From positions 1-43,901 of the IMG/VR virus record IMGVR_UViG_3300022200_000099: a DNA stretch of 43,901 nt; one strand, given 5' to 3'. Made by a program: the position numbers and the translations under genes. The DNA is from a virus. This document shows positions 8,854 through 18,951 of this stretch, in pieces. Every line of letters starts with the position of its first letter. Position 1 is the stretch's first letter. A model generated the notes under the pieces. It was not told where the DNA came from. It searched no databases and saw only the letters and a program-made list of their open reading frames with translations.

Positions 8854-11800
8854 TTTCAATAAATCCGTAAACTCCGTTTGTGGCGGAATGACTTCCTCCC
8901 CAATATTCTAGGTATTCACTACGGCTTCCTCCTGATAGTAGGTAGGTTCCGGACGAATCTCTTGCGTCTCTAGAGGATTTGCTAATATTTAAACCGTCAA
9001 AGAAATCAAAGATGTCCACAAAATCCTTTTTGGAATAATCTTCCGCATAAACATTATAGCGCTTATTTACAATATCTACACCTAAAAGTGTGACTCCATT
9101 AAATTCCCCAGTTCTATCCATCTTTGCTACTTCCACATAATAAACAGTTTGGTTATCATGTACTGGACCAGCAGAAGCGAAGTAGCCACCCAGCGGACCA
9201 TCCTTAGAGAGTGAGTGGTATTTAAGAGGGGTGCGGCTGTTATGAGTGTTGAACTCTAATACGTGTCGCGTAGGCTCAATAGAACTTCCGGGGAAGGTTA
9301 GTCTCTTCCACTGTCTGTCGTTAGAGGTTTCTTTTGAGTTGGACCAGGATTTTGCAACCCAGTCATAGCACCAACTTTTTGCGAACGAATTCCATCCGTT
9401 CCCTACAAAAGGTTTCGGGTCCGTTACAACTCTAACATATAGATTCTCATCAGGATAAGTTTGTGCGCCCGCAATTCTAGCAACTCGGGCATCAATACCT
9501 AATAGATATTCCTCATCCTTGAATAATTTATTTCCTTGTCTACCCGCAGTAATATTCGTAATACCCTGTTCATAATTTTCTATTCTAATATTTTTAATTT
9601 TGTATGGGGTAACACTACCTTTAAGTATAGCTGCTGGGGAAATGATTAACTCATAATTATCATTTTGACTAAATGTGGAGGAAGGCGTAATAACTCCTGT
9701 GAACGTACCAAAATTAGTCTCCGGTCGTACGGTACCGCTGGTCATAATGTTTACGAGGTTAGATGATAAAGTGCTATCTATATCCCTCCACTGACCAACT
9801 GTGTTTGTGGCATATTGTGTCGTTGGTTGTATCCATTGTTTATTTTGGGTTATGTTAAACAGTGCATAACTAAGTCTTTGGTTTGGGGAAACCGACGCAC
9901 AAGACGCATCGACCGAAAGACGGTAAGAATTTGATGGGGTCAGCGGTCTTAGGTTGGCGGGTGTCTGACGCTCCGTCGTATTGACTACCGTCGCAAGGTT
10001 AGGGGTTTGGGCAGTTCCTAGTACCCCCGACATAACGCCAAGAGTTCCGGTTCCAGAAGTTCCTCCTTTACCTACTAGAACCACATAAGGAATTCCGCTA
10101 CCAGCAGGGTCTATGAAATATGAATCTGAGGTGGGGTGGGATAAATGACCTGCTTGGTTAATTACCGGGGTTCTGTTTTCATCTTGAATTTGCCATCCAG
10201 CAATGGCTGACAGAGATTTGCTTCGTAAGGTTTGTAGGTCCTTCGGGGGAAACTTTAATTGTCCATTATAGGCGTAATTCATATTCCCATCTAAAGCGAA
10301 CCTTGCACGTATAGTTTGGAACGGACTATCTGTTCCATGCTGTTGTACCATAGTGATTCCACTAGAAGAAATTGAATCAATATTGTAAGATGGATTAGAT
10401 GGGTTGTTCCATACCGCAAACGCATTAATTCTCGGAGCCACAAAATCTATCCCTGACAGGAGAGTCCTATTAGATTGATAAAGCTCACTTGGACGCTCAA
10501 ACACATCCAAAGTATTCTCGTATGTTCCATAAGCTCCTGCGGCTAATATTCCGTCAGTTAGAGTTGCATTGTTGCCTAAAGTGTTAAGATAAATATTATT
10601 CACCGTGGCGGGAGTAGCAACTACCGCGCTCCAGTCTGGGTTGAGAGAGGAGATAGAACCTCCATAGCTTCCCGGGAAAGATTTAGCCCCTAAGTTATTT
10701 TGTATTTTTCCCTTGATAGAGAAATTATGGTTAAACAGAAGAGGACCGAACACGTGGGCTAGTATATTGAATCCACCTGCGTACCTATCACCATCAACTT
10801 GGGTTTCCTGGTCCACCCAGCATTGAAGCTGTCTTCGGAATTTGTTATTGTAATCCCAGTAAAGTTTCTGTACGCCTGTTCCGAATTTGAAATTCTCAAA
10901 TCCTTGGTCGGTAAATCTATACCATCTAGCATCCTTTCTTCCCCGTCTTATAAAGATGTTGGTCATAGCCCGCAGAATCTGAGAGCCAAAGACATCTCTA
11001 AGCTGATTAAAGCTAGAGGCATTGGGTTCGAAATCAGGGATAGCTCGTGCTGGGAAGAAAGATGATGCGTGGAACTCAAAGAACGGGGTTGCGGAGGTGT
11101 TGTAGTATGAGTATACCGACGATAGACTTCCGCTTGTATCCACGAAACTTTGGGAAGAGAAATTAAATCCTTTGGGTACGAAGCCGGGAAGGTTTAAGCC
11201 TCTTCCTTTGAGAACGGGTTGGAGTGCGCCCCCACTCATCCCGAACCAATCTGTAGCAATTGGCTGGTTGAGCCCCTGTCTATTTTGTGCCCATCCAGTA
11301 AATTTATATTTTAAATCTTTTCTTCTTCCTGCGGTTCTCCTAGCAATAAGCTTTTTAAGACCTAAATCATCCTCTGAGCCGCCGCCACTCCAGAAATATC
11401 CTTGAGGGGAAGTTCCTTTAGTTCCGTGTAGTGTAGCAGAGGGCAAGAACCTGCCATTCTGTGGATTGTAAACGCTGGGGAATACTCCAACTCCACTAAA
11501 TGAGCCTCCTGCGCCCCACGCGCCTGGGAAAGCCGAGGCGGTATAGGTGCTATGGACTTGGTCCATGTCCGACTGGATAGTATTAACTACTTCTATGTCT
11601 TGTATTCCGGACCAAGCTACGCCAGGATTACCTTCGCCATCTTCTCTGGTACCGTAGTAATCGTCCACAATGCTAGACCCAACATAAATCTTATTCAGAG
11701 CGTGGAAAGGAGCGAATTGCCGGAACACATTGACAATGGTAGGAATTCCTTTACGTCCAATCTTCGTCTTCGCTACGTTTGTGAAATCATTAGAAGCGAA

Positions 11801-13723
11801 ATCGATTGACGATGCGAAAAACTTTGAGTGCACTTCAGAAGATTTTGAGTTCCAAAAATCAAACACACTCATGCTATCCAGGTCACCGTTCTTAATTACA
11901 CTTTCGTAGTTAAACGGAAGTTGTAAAGAAGAGGTCATAAACTTGAATGAGTTATTTGCGCCCCACCCAGGCTCGTTAATACCTTCTGCTTCTTTAATAG
12001 AAACAGAACTTAAAATATATTTAGCTACGCTATTCGCAGCGGTGGAAGACACTCCACATCCCGCTTCGTCAAATGTCCGTGCTAGAATAGACGATACGCT
12101 GCGAATGAAGTTGTCTATGTTTGGACCAATCTTGCAGTTCTGGTAAAATCTACTTTCCTCCCAGGGTGGTATTTGGAGGACGGCGTCTCGGTAGTAATAC
12201 CCTGGCTGGGCTCCCCTACTAACTTGCTGTGCCCAATAAGCTGTTTCCTTATAGGGTATTCCGCCAATCTTTAAGTAGTTATACTGATAATTTAGTAATT
12301 CTAAAATTGCGTCTACCGCGAACCGTACGTTATTATCCTGATTTTGTGGGTCGTAATTGGTTACGGTTATAGGAATTCCCGACGCTTCTAGGGATTTAGT
12401 CCATGACGTTCTGAATGCTTTGTATACCTCCGGACTTTTTCCTAGGTCGGTCTCGGTTTTAAGCGTGTAGTATAGAAGGTTTGGAACATAAGATTCCCAC
12501 AACTCTTGTAACCCAGATACAGCCGCGTTTGGAGTGTATACGGAAGACGGGATAACCATATTTACCGCATTCACAAGTGCCTGTCTTGTACCTTTTGCTT
12601 TGTAAAGGTAAATAGCCTGTCTAAGTTGGTCACGCCATTTGTCCGGGTCATCTGAGAAAAATGTCCACCCCAAATATCTTCCTAGGTATTGCAAAAATTC
12701 TTCGGGGCACTGCTCAATATCCAACAAGTATTGAATATCTCTGATAGATGTTTTTACATCATAGAATCCATACGCAAGTGCCTTGAGCATTTTACCCATG
12801 GGACCAGCGTTCTCCATCCTGCTTACATCAAGACCCAGAAGAGACGCGTTAACGATGTCTCTGAAGTATAACGAGTTGGGGTCGTCTTCATTTACCCATA
12901 CACTAACAAGCGTGTCTAGTGCGCTTACAAGCTGTCCTCCGGAGGCATAGAAATTACCTACCTCACCTGGGTCAGGTGCGTATGTGGAAGAGGGGTTGTT
13001 AAACGGAACGGGGACAAACTTTTCACGCACAGAAGCCCATAAAGGGGAGTCTCCTTTGGTGTTCGTGTACATCCACTTAAATAAGTTTCGTACCCCATCA
13101 GAAGTTTTAATTCTCTTTCCGTAGTATAGGTTGTCCATTATAGAGCTATACAGGAAAGAGCTTACGGGAACTGAGTTAGAATCAACTATAGTTCCAGAAG
13201 TGTTCTGGAAATATACCCAGCCAAGTTTATCAATTAGTGTATTGGCTACCCCAGACATCGTAGTGACGTTAGGGTCAACTACGGAACTAAAGCTGCTTCC
13301 AAAAAACTCGGTTACATAATTAAATTGTGTGTGCGGAAGAGCCGATGTTAGAAGGAAGTTAGAAAATTCTTCTTTATTGGAAAAACTTCCAAAGGTTTTT
13401 CCTAAAGGTCTTAAAACATAATTTTCATAGGTAGTAGGGCTTACGTCCGTCAGATTATTGAAAGGTACGAAGTAGGGGACATACGATTCATTACCGCTAA
13501 AAGAAGATACTTGTAGATTGTAAGTTGTCGGCGCTCCAAGCAAGCTTGAAACGTTTCTGGCAAGGTAAAGGATAGACCCAAGTACCCGGTATTGCAAATC
13601 TTCCTCAGAACCAAATAGGTTATACTCAGTTGATTCGTAGTACTCAGGAACAATACGTCTGATTACTTCAATGTAATTAGATTTAAAGTGTTGTTGTCCT
13701 GCACCTTTATCCGACATTGCCAT
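8846..13723 (-). CDS. Giant baseplate protein with P2 gpI-type tail domain
   Basis: 1625 residues, far longer than P2 gpI (about 180). Around residues 320-395 there is a clear phage tail protein I signature: YDVKTSIRDIQYLLDIEQ, CPEEFLQYLGRYLGW, then QAIYLYKAKGTRQALVNAV. In P2 and relatives this domain sits in the baseplate, next to gpJ, and connects fibres to the wedge. Here it is encoded directly after the gpJ/gp6-like gene, as in P2. The remaining C-terminal 1200 residues are Gly/Ser/Asn/Tyr-rich and beta-like, suggesting that fibre or adhesion modules have been fused on. The ATG at 13723 follows the upstream stop by two bases, with GGAG about eleven bases upstream inside the previous gene. 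Confidence 0.82.
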   Translation of the reverse strand: MAMSDKGAGQQHFKSNYIEVIRRIVPEYYESTEYNLFGSEEDLQYRVLGSILYLARNVSSLLGAPTTYNLQVSSFSGNESYVPYFVPFNNLTDVSPTTYENYVLRPLGKTFGSFSNKEEFSNFLLTSALPHTQFNYVTEFFGSSFSSVVDPNVTTMSGVANTLIDKLGWVYFQNTSGTIVDSNSVPVSSFLYSSIMDNLYYGKRIKTSDGVRNLFKWMYTNTKGDSPLWASVREKFVPVPFNNPSSTYAPDPGEVGNFYASGGQLVSALDTLVSVWVNEDDPNSLYFRDIVNASLLGLDVSRMENAGPMGKMLKALAYGFYDVKTSIRDIQYLLDIEQCPEEFLQYLGRYLGWTFFSDDPDKWRDQLRQAIYLYKAKGTRQALVNAVNMVIPSSVYTPNAAVSGLQELWESYVPNLLYYTLKTETDLGKSPEVYKAFRTSWTKSLEASGIPITVTNYDPQNQDNNVRFAVDAILELLNYQYNYLKIGGIPYKETAYWAQQVSRGAQPGYYYRDAVLQIPPWEESRFYQNCKIGPNIDNFIRSVSSILARTFDEAGCGVSSTAANSVAKYILSSVSIKEAEGINEPGWGANNSFKFMTSSLQLPFNYESVIKNGDLDSMSVFDFWNSKSSEVHSKFFASSIDFASNDFTNVAKTKIGRKGIPTIVNVFRQFAPFHALNKIYVGSSIVDDYYGTREDGEGNPGVAWSGIQDIEVVNTIQSDMDQVHSTYTASAFPGAWGAGGSFSGVGVFPSVYNPQNGRFLPSATLHGTKGTSPQGYFWSGGGSEDDLGLKKLIARRTAGRRKDLKYKFTGWAQNRQGLNQPIATDWFGMSGGALQPVLKGRGLNLPGFVPKGFNFSSQSFVDTSGSLSSVYSYYNTSATPFFEFHASSFFPARAIPDFEPNASSFNQLRDVFGSQILRAMTNIFIRRGRKDARWYRFTDQGFENFKFGTGVQKLYWDYNNKFRRQLQCWVDQETQVDGDRYAGGFNILAHVFGPLLFNHNFSIKGKIQNNLGAKSFPGSYGGSISSLNPDWSAVVATPATVNNIYLNTLGNNATLTDGILAAGAYGTYENTLDVFERPSELYQSNRTLLSGIDFVAPRINAFAVWNNPSNPSYNIDSISSSGITMVQQHGTDSPFQTIRARFALDGNMNYAYNGQLKFPPKDLQTLRSKSLSAIAGWQIQDENRTPVINQAGHLSHPTSDSYFIDPAGSGIPYVVLVGKGGTSGTGTLGVMSGVLGTAQTPNLATVVNTTERQTPANLRPLTPSNSYRLSVDASCASVSPNQRLSYALFNITQNKQWIQPTTQYATNTVGQWRDIDSTLSSNLVNIMTSGTVRPETNFGTFTGVITPSSTFSQNDNYELIISPAAILKGSVTPYKIKNIRIENYEQGITNITAGRQGNKLFKDEEYLLGIDARVARIAGAQTYPDENLYVRVVTDPKPFVGNGWNSFAKSWCYDWVAKSWSNSKETSNDRQWKRLTFPGSSIEPTRHVLEFNTHNSRTPLKYHSLSKDGPLGGYFASAGPVHDNQTVYYVEVAKMDRTGEFNGVTLLGVDIVNKRYNVYAEDYSKKDFVDIFDFFDGLNISKSSRDARDSSGTYLLSGGSRSEYLEYWGGSHSATNGVYGFIEND

Positions 13724-13725
13724 GG

Positions 13726-15354
13726 TTATACAAGCTCCGTAGTAAATTCAAAGTTGTTAAGTTGTACAATCTCATTAAAGTTCACGTAAATGTTTTCTGG
13801 GAGATTGTTTACTTGGAAGAATCTAATTTCCGGAACAGTTAACATGAAATTGTTCAGTTCTGCCATGCTTATCTTTTCACCGAAAGATAAGTTATCGACA
13901 TTAAAAAACTCAAGCAATTTATCCGCTGCTTTTTGCTGAATCGAATCAATGAATCTCTTATTAGCTTTATCGATATAAAGAGTTGCTACCAAATCTAACG
14001 TTCTGACTACTCCATCAGAGATGACTATATCATCCGTTAACATCTTATAGTTCTGGAAGTAATCTAACAATTCTTTCTTCATCGCCACAGACGCCCGCTC
14101 TAGCTGATTGTCCGACGCTTTTGACAGTACGAACAAATCGATAACGTTGGCTGCTGCTCCATTAGTTCGTAACGAAGCCATGGCTTTGGCGGTAGTTCCT
14201 CCAGTCCCCACAAAAGAATTAGCAAGAACATTGTAGTCTTCTCCGGTTACTGCTCGGTACTGAGTTCTGAAGAAGTACGGAGCGTATCGTTTTGCGTGAG
14301 CTACCGACTCGGGTGGGTTTCCACCAGAGCCTTTGGTTGTATTTGTTATGGTAGCGTCCACGGGAGTTACGCCAGCATTATAACACCTAATGGTATTATT
14401 TAAGGTTCCTCTTGCAATGTTTCCATTGCCGCCTCCCCCGGTTCTATAGGTAACCACAAAAGACGCGCCAGGAGTTGGTAGTTTTCCTCTGACTCCGTCT
14501 CCGAAGGTTAGTACACATCCAAACCCTCCTGTATAAGTTTTTTCGAATACGGGGGTGCTTCCTCCCGAAGCTAGGAATAGATTACTAATTTCATTGTACA
14601 AAGTACCACCCGATTCAGTGGACGAAACCCCGATACTTCCCTCAATTACGGGACCATCAGTAATCTCAAAAGTTTGACGTGTTTTAACCCCACCTCTAAA
14701 TGTTCCATTTGCGGTCTTAAACGCTCCTTCGACCAAGAATAGACTGCTTGCGACCTGACCATTAAAATCGAAAGTAGTATTTAAAGATAAGTCCTTAGAA
14801 AATAAATCTAGCGTTCCGTCTGTTCGTTGCTTAGTTACAGTATATGTTAGTGGAACATTACTTCGCTGATTAAGCACTTCGATTGTTCTGTCGCCTTGCT
14901 TAACCACAACCGGAAAACTTGGCGTGGTATTATCTGGAAATTTTAGTAGTCCTGTGGCTTTAGATGCGGTAGGACCTTTCATGCGAACCCCAATAAGCTC
15001 CAAAAGCCTTTTTAGATTATCCTCGTTCTTTACAGTATCAATGTACATTTCATTGGCTGTCATATCAGTCCGCAACGCAAGAACCGAAGACATATACGCG
15101 AACATTTCTAGAAGCATCTGACCTAAGTCAGAAGCTGCGAAGTTATTGTAATCCAATGGGTAGACGGATTTTAGGTAATTTTGTAACGCTGTGCGGTACT
15201 CGTCAAACCCATTAATATTATAATCAATAAGGTCGGACTTTCGGTCGTCGGGTACCTGTCCTAACTTTAAAAAATCGGACTCAATGGTCCCATCAAAGCC
15301 TGATATATTATACAGACCTTGAAAATAACGGGAATAGTCAGTGTTAGTTGGCAT
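13726..15354 (-). CDS. Baseplate wedge protein, gpJ / T4 gp6-like
   Basis: 542 residues. The N-terminal third (about 1-125) has the gpJ-like sequence around LYPLDY-type and ASDLGQMLLEMFAYMSSVLA, with TANEMYIDTV and LLELIGVRMKG following; this is typical of the first helical region of gpJ/gp6 proteins. The middle holds TRQTFEITDGPVIEG and FGDGVRGKLPTPGASFVVTY, a hallmark of baseplate J-like proteins, and then the AKRYAPYFFRTQYRAVTGED segment. The protein forms the inner ring of wedges around the hub in contractile tails. It lies between gp25 and the gpI-domain gene, the usual W-J-I order. A GGAGG sequence precedes the ATG by about 14 bases. Confidence 0.92.
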   Translation of the reverse strand: MPTNTDYSRYFQGLYNISGFDGTIESDFLKLGQVPDDRKSDLIDYNINGFDEYRTALQNYLKSVYPLDYNNFAASDLGQMLLEMFAYMSSVLALRTDMTANEMYIDTVKNEDNLKRLLELIGVRMKGPTASKATGLLKFPDNTTPSFPVVVKQGDRTIEVLNQRSNVPLTYTVTKQRTDGTLDLFSKDLSLNTTFDFNGQVASSLFLVEGAFKTANGTFRGGVKTRQTFEITDGPVIEGSIGVSSTESGGTLYNEISNLFLASGGSTPVFEKTYTGGFGCVLTFGDGVRGKLPTPGASFVVTYRTGGGGNGNIARGTLNNTIRCYNAGVTPVDATITNTTKGSGGNPPESVAHAKRYAPYFFRTQYRAVTGEDYNVLANSFVGTGGTTAKAMASLRTNGAAANVIDLFVLSKASDNQLERASVAMKKELLDYFQNYKMLTDDIVISDGVVRTLDLVATLYIDKANKRFIDSIQQKAADKLLEFFNVDNLSFGEKISMAELNNFMLTVPEIRFFQVNNLPENIYVNFNEIVQLNNFEFTTELV

Positions 15355-15356
15355 AA

Positions 15357-15767
15357 TTATATGAGAACCTCCACCAGTTCTCCGTTTAGCAAATCATCTT
15401 TCGATGTAATATAAAGTTCTATTTTTAAAGTATGGTTTTCGTAGTCGGGAGTCAAAGAAATACGCTTAACAATAACTCTCGGTTCATATTTAGCTATAGT
15501 TTCTAGAATCTGACTTCTTAAGGTGTCAATTAGGTCATCAGTAAACTGTTCAAACACGGAAGCTCTCACGTCAGTACCAAAATCTGGTCTCATAACTCTA
15601 GCCCCTCTTCCAGTCATAATTAATTGAATAACGCAATCTCTCAATGACCTTAGATTTTCGTTCTGTGCAACATAACCTCCAATTCCCTGATTCATCATCG
15701 GGAATGCTACACCAAGAATATTCTTCTTGGCGTTAGTTTTTACGTAGGTTAAATCGAAATTAGTCAT
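15357..15767 (-). CDS. Baseplate wedge protein, T4 gp25 / P2 gpW family
   Basis: 136 residues, the usual length for the family. The central region (about residues 41-75: LRDCVIQLIMTGRGARVM, then RPDFGTDVRASVFEQF) is the conserved gp25/W core, including the EPR triad (YEPRVIVKRI, about residues 94-103) found in these proteins. gp25 links the sheath to the baseplate and works with gp6 and gp53 as the wedge core. The start lies three bases after the preceding stop and the stop is two bases before the gpJ-like ATG, so the gene is translated as part of the tail operon. Confidence 0.93.
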   Translation of the reverse strand: MTNFDLTYVKTNAKKNILGVAFPMMNQGIGGYVAQNENLRSLRDCVIQLIMTGRGARVMRPDFGTDVRASVFEQFTDDLIDTLRSQILETIAKYEPRVIVKRISLTPDYENHTLKIELYITSKDDLLNGELVEVLI

Positions 15768-15770
15768 TTG

Positions 15771-18700
15771 TTATGGGCTCGGTATTAAGATATTGTGAAA
15801 GAATCCTTTCTGGCTATCATAATTTATTTTAGCTTCAGAAGTATTTAGAGGTCGAGAATAAATCTTAAAACTACCGATAAATCCATCTAAGCCACTACGT
15901 GGAATCTGTCTTCTTCCGGATACAGTTCCTCCTGTTCCTCCTGATAGGGGAGGGTGGTGCTGACCCACGGGATAATCTCCAAGGCTCCCCAAAGTGATTG
16001 AACTTACGGAATCACCTTTCTGTGTTTGCTGATGGAAGTTATTTGTGTTGCTTCCTAAGAACCCTTGTGGTCTAGAGTTGGTACCAGGAATTCTTGGAAT
16101 GTTATCCGTATACCCACCACCAATAATCCAAGGGGTGAATACGGGGAATGCTACCCGCTCCGGGGTACACCTCTCATCATAAACCGTGTTTCCTAAAAAG
16201 CTCTCGGTCGTGGGGTCATTAAAGCTAATAACATCAGTTTGGTCCTCTAGATTAATTTTTACTGCCGTTGGAAGCACCGTATCATTAGGGGAACCCCCCA
16301 ATACGTCAGTTAATGAAGAGGTAGTAAGTAATTCTCCATCAAAATGGAAATCCACTTTATTTTTAGTATAGTCAAAAGATATATTAATGTGGTGGTATCC
16401 CCCGCTAACGGAATGAATTCCATAACCACTTGAAGTTAGAACCGAACTGGGAATAAACATTCCTACTTGGGTAGTTTCTCCCACAGGAGGCACGACTCCT
16501 GCGGAAGCAGCCCATCTCTCGGCTAAACAAACACTATGTCCCCAAGAAGTCTGTGGGGTGGTTGCATAAGATTGGTTTTGTCCTACAGTAGGCGCAATAC
16601 AAAACTCCAACCCACTTGAATAAAAATCATATGCTCCAAGAGTGTTAGCTTCTGGCGACCCCTGGTCTCTCCAACCCATTATCATACCTATAGTTCTAGC
16701 GAAGTTAGTGCCTCCAGCTTTCGTTTGAGTAGATGCGGTTACGTAATCGGATGCTACAGGACCACTGTTCTCATTAGCAAACACTAACTTGTACCTATGA
16801 GTATCCGTCATGCTTACGTGAATCTTAGGTACGTAAGCCCAGAAATCAATAGAAACTCCTTCCTGGCTGTAGAATAAATTATCTAAAGGTCTCACTCCCT
16901 TGAATGGGATATTTGGTTCAAGTAAATTGTAATTCCTTGTAGTGTTAGGTAGTCTCACATAAGACCCAGAGACGTTAGCCCATAAAGGATTGTGGGTTGC
17001 GCGTTCATCAAATATAGTTCCTGCGAAATAAGCTTGTCCAACGCCTGAGGGGAATACCAAGGATTTGTCCCACCCCACTAATTTTGCGTCGAGACGTGTC
17101 GAACCTTCAGCTGCATTATTTAAAGCGTATACCGTTCCAGACGGTTGGGTGACGGCGTCTGGGTCTAGGAAATTGTAACACACCAATAGACCATCACTCA
17201 CAATGTCATCCGTCAGGGATTTATATAATGGCGTTGTTGCGCTTAAACTTCCCGAAGTTTCTCTGTGCGTCCAGTCCCCCAAACCAATCGGGTCTACTGC
17301 TAAGGATTCCACAGACCGTACTGGTCGGTCGGTAGGAGCCACCACGTACTTGGCTTGGTATGGAGCAATTACGGTGTCCAGGTCCTCAGAAAATAAAGTT
17401 ATATTTTTTTGTACATTCAGAGGAATATCCGACTGTTTTAGGTAGGAGAAATCATTAATAGGGATTCGTGGAATTTGCTGCCACCTTCCAACTTTCGCTA
17501 AAATATTCTCTGGTAATGGAATACTTACTACTTTTTTTGCTTTAGTGTTGTACGGGACCGTCTGACCTCCTTCTAGGGTGAAGAAGGTTACGGTTTTTAA
17601 TTCGTCGGGCAATTCCTCATACTGTAACTTATACTCAAAAGCTTTGCCTCGCGGAGGTTCGTACTGAAAGAATAGACCTTCTCCGAGAGGGTGAGTTCTA
17701 TTGGTTACTAGGAAAGTGTCCCTGCCATAAATCGCAGCAATTGCCAGCTGTCTCTTTCTCTTTTTTATCTTTCCGTCATACACGGATGCTACCGCACCCA
17801 ACTGCGCGGTGTAGGATTGAACAACCGCGTCTGTAGCCCCGTATCCGTTTGCTAGAATCTCGCTGATGTATCCAGAAACCTCAGTCATGTGAGATAGTTT
17901 ATCGTCTTCAAACTGCTGGAGAACGTCATCGAATTCACAAAAATCTTTAACTCTGGGGTTCTCTCCTTGATATGCTTTGTTTAAATCAAAAATAGTGTTT
18001 ACAGTGCTCTCCCCATCCTCTTCCGTAAAAGATAATCCGCGACCTCCTCTATTGGAATCGTATTGAAGATTCCACATACTAGCGGACACTGGGTACGGAA
18101 CTATGTTGGGGACTTTATTGGTTCTAGAGTTATAGTAAAGACCGTCTTGTGATAGCACAAACCTATCTGTAGTAGAGATAGGAGGACCAAAATCTAGGTC
18201 AAACACGGGGTCCAAATCCCCCAAGGTACCCGAAGCCTGTGCTCTAAGGGAGTTTAGAATGCGTTGATTTTCGACAAAAGGAGTAATAATTTTATTCTGA
18301 ATAAGATTCTCGTTGCTTTCTATAGCCGCATCCAGTTTCTCTTTGGCAAATTCAGGTATGGCATCCAAGTCCAGGGCTGAGAAGTTCAGAGCTGGGTTTG
18401 GCAGCTCGCCGTTTGCTCTACGTTCTAAAATAGAGGAAATCAAGTCAATCGTCTCTTGTATCTCCTTAATCTCCACAGAAAGTTTGGACGCTGCTAACTG
18501 TTGCGCGGAAATTTTAGTAGTGGTTATGTCGCTTGTAGGGACTTGATTGGTCGCAAAGTATGAGTTTACTTCTGCGGACATTTCGGAAATATCGTCCGAA
18601 GAAGTTTCGGGAGGAACTGTTCCCGGAACAAATACAGGAGAGTCACTAGGGTTCGTGCTTGAAGTGTTTAGGAGTGATGCTCCGTTAGCAAATGATTTTG

Positions 18701-18938
18701 CGGGAGCGCTCATAGACTCCTGTATGGTCGCGGCTGCGCGACCCTCATTATTACTAACCTGAATTCTACCTGCTACCGGGTTACGAAGTACCGACGTTCC
18801 CGATAATTTTGCTATCTTGCTATTAGCTGCCGCCAAAGAAACATTTTTAGATTCTTTATCTGCAACTAAGGAATTACTTAACCCCGTCAATACCTGTGAA
18901 GGCATTAAGTTAAGAGATTTTTCTGTGAATAACGTCAT
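15771..18938 (-). CDS. Large baseplate-region protein with C-terminal LamG-like domain
   Basis: 1055 residues. Residues 1-240 are Ser/Ala/Asn-rich with a likely helical stretch (about 150-240, containing KEIQETIDLISSILERRANG). Residues about 690-1045 look like a concanavalin A/LamG jelly roll: GVSIDFWAYVPK, HHINISFDYTKNKVDFHFDG and, near the end, GFIGSFKIYSRPLNTSEAK. LamG folds bind sugars or proteins. The gene lies between spike-side genes and gp25, so it probably encodes a baseplate or peripheral tail component. A 13-base AT-rich gap (TAAATATAATAG) precedes the ATG, one of the larger gaps in this operon. I do not recognise a specific named homologue. Confidence 0.75.
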   Translation of the reverse strand: MTLFTEKSLNLMPSQVLTGLSNSLVADKESKNVSLAAANSKIAKLSGTSVLRNPVAGRIQVSNNEGRAAATIQESMSAPAKSFANGASLLNTSSTNPSDSPVFVPGTVPPETSSDDISEMSAEVNSYFATNQVPTSDITTTKISAQQLAASKLSVEIKEIQETIDLISSILERRANGELPNPALNFSALDLDAIPEFAKEKLDAAIESNENLIQNKIITPFVENQRILNSLRAQASGTLGDLDPVFDLDFGPPISTTDRFVLSQDGLYYNSRTNKVPNIVPYPVSASMWNLQYDSNRGGRGLSFTEEDGESTVNTIFDLNKAYQGENPRVKDFCEFDDVLQQFEDDKLSHMTEVSGYISEILANGYGATDAVVQSYTAQLGAVASVYDGKIKKRKRQLAIAAIYGRDTFLVTNRTHPLGEGLFFQYEPPRGKAFEYKLQYEELPDELKTVTFFTLEGGQTVPYNTKAKKVVSIPLPENILAKVGRWQQIPRIPINDFSYLKQSDIPLNVQKNITLFSEDLDTVIAPYQAKYVVAPTDRPVRSVESLAVDPIGLGDWTHRETSGSLSATTPLYKSLTDDIVSDGLLVCYNFLDPDAVTQPSGTVYALNNAAEGSTRLDAKLVGWDKSLVFPSGVGQAYFAGTIFDERATHNPLWANVSGSYVRLPNTTRNYNLLEPNIPFKGVRPLDNLFYSQEGVSIDFWAYVPKIHVSMTDTHRYKLVFANENSGPVASDYVTASTQTKAGGTNFARTIGMIMGWRDQGSPEANTLGAYDFYSSGLEFCIAPTVGQNQSYATTPQTSWGHSVCLAERWAASAGVVPPVGETTQVGMFIPSSVLTSSGYGIHSVSGGYHHINISFDYTKNKVDFHFDGELLTTSSLTDVLGGSPNDTVLPTAVKINLEDQTDVISFNDPTTESFLGNTVYDERCTPERVAFPVFTPWIIGGGYTDNIPRIPGTNSRPQGFLGSNTNNFHQQTQKGDSVSSITLGSLGDYPVGQHHPPLSGGTGGTVSGRRQIPRSGLDGFIGSFKIYSRPLNTSEAKINYDSQKGFFHNILIPSP

Positions 18939-18951
18939 TAGTCTATTATAT

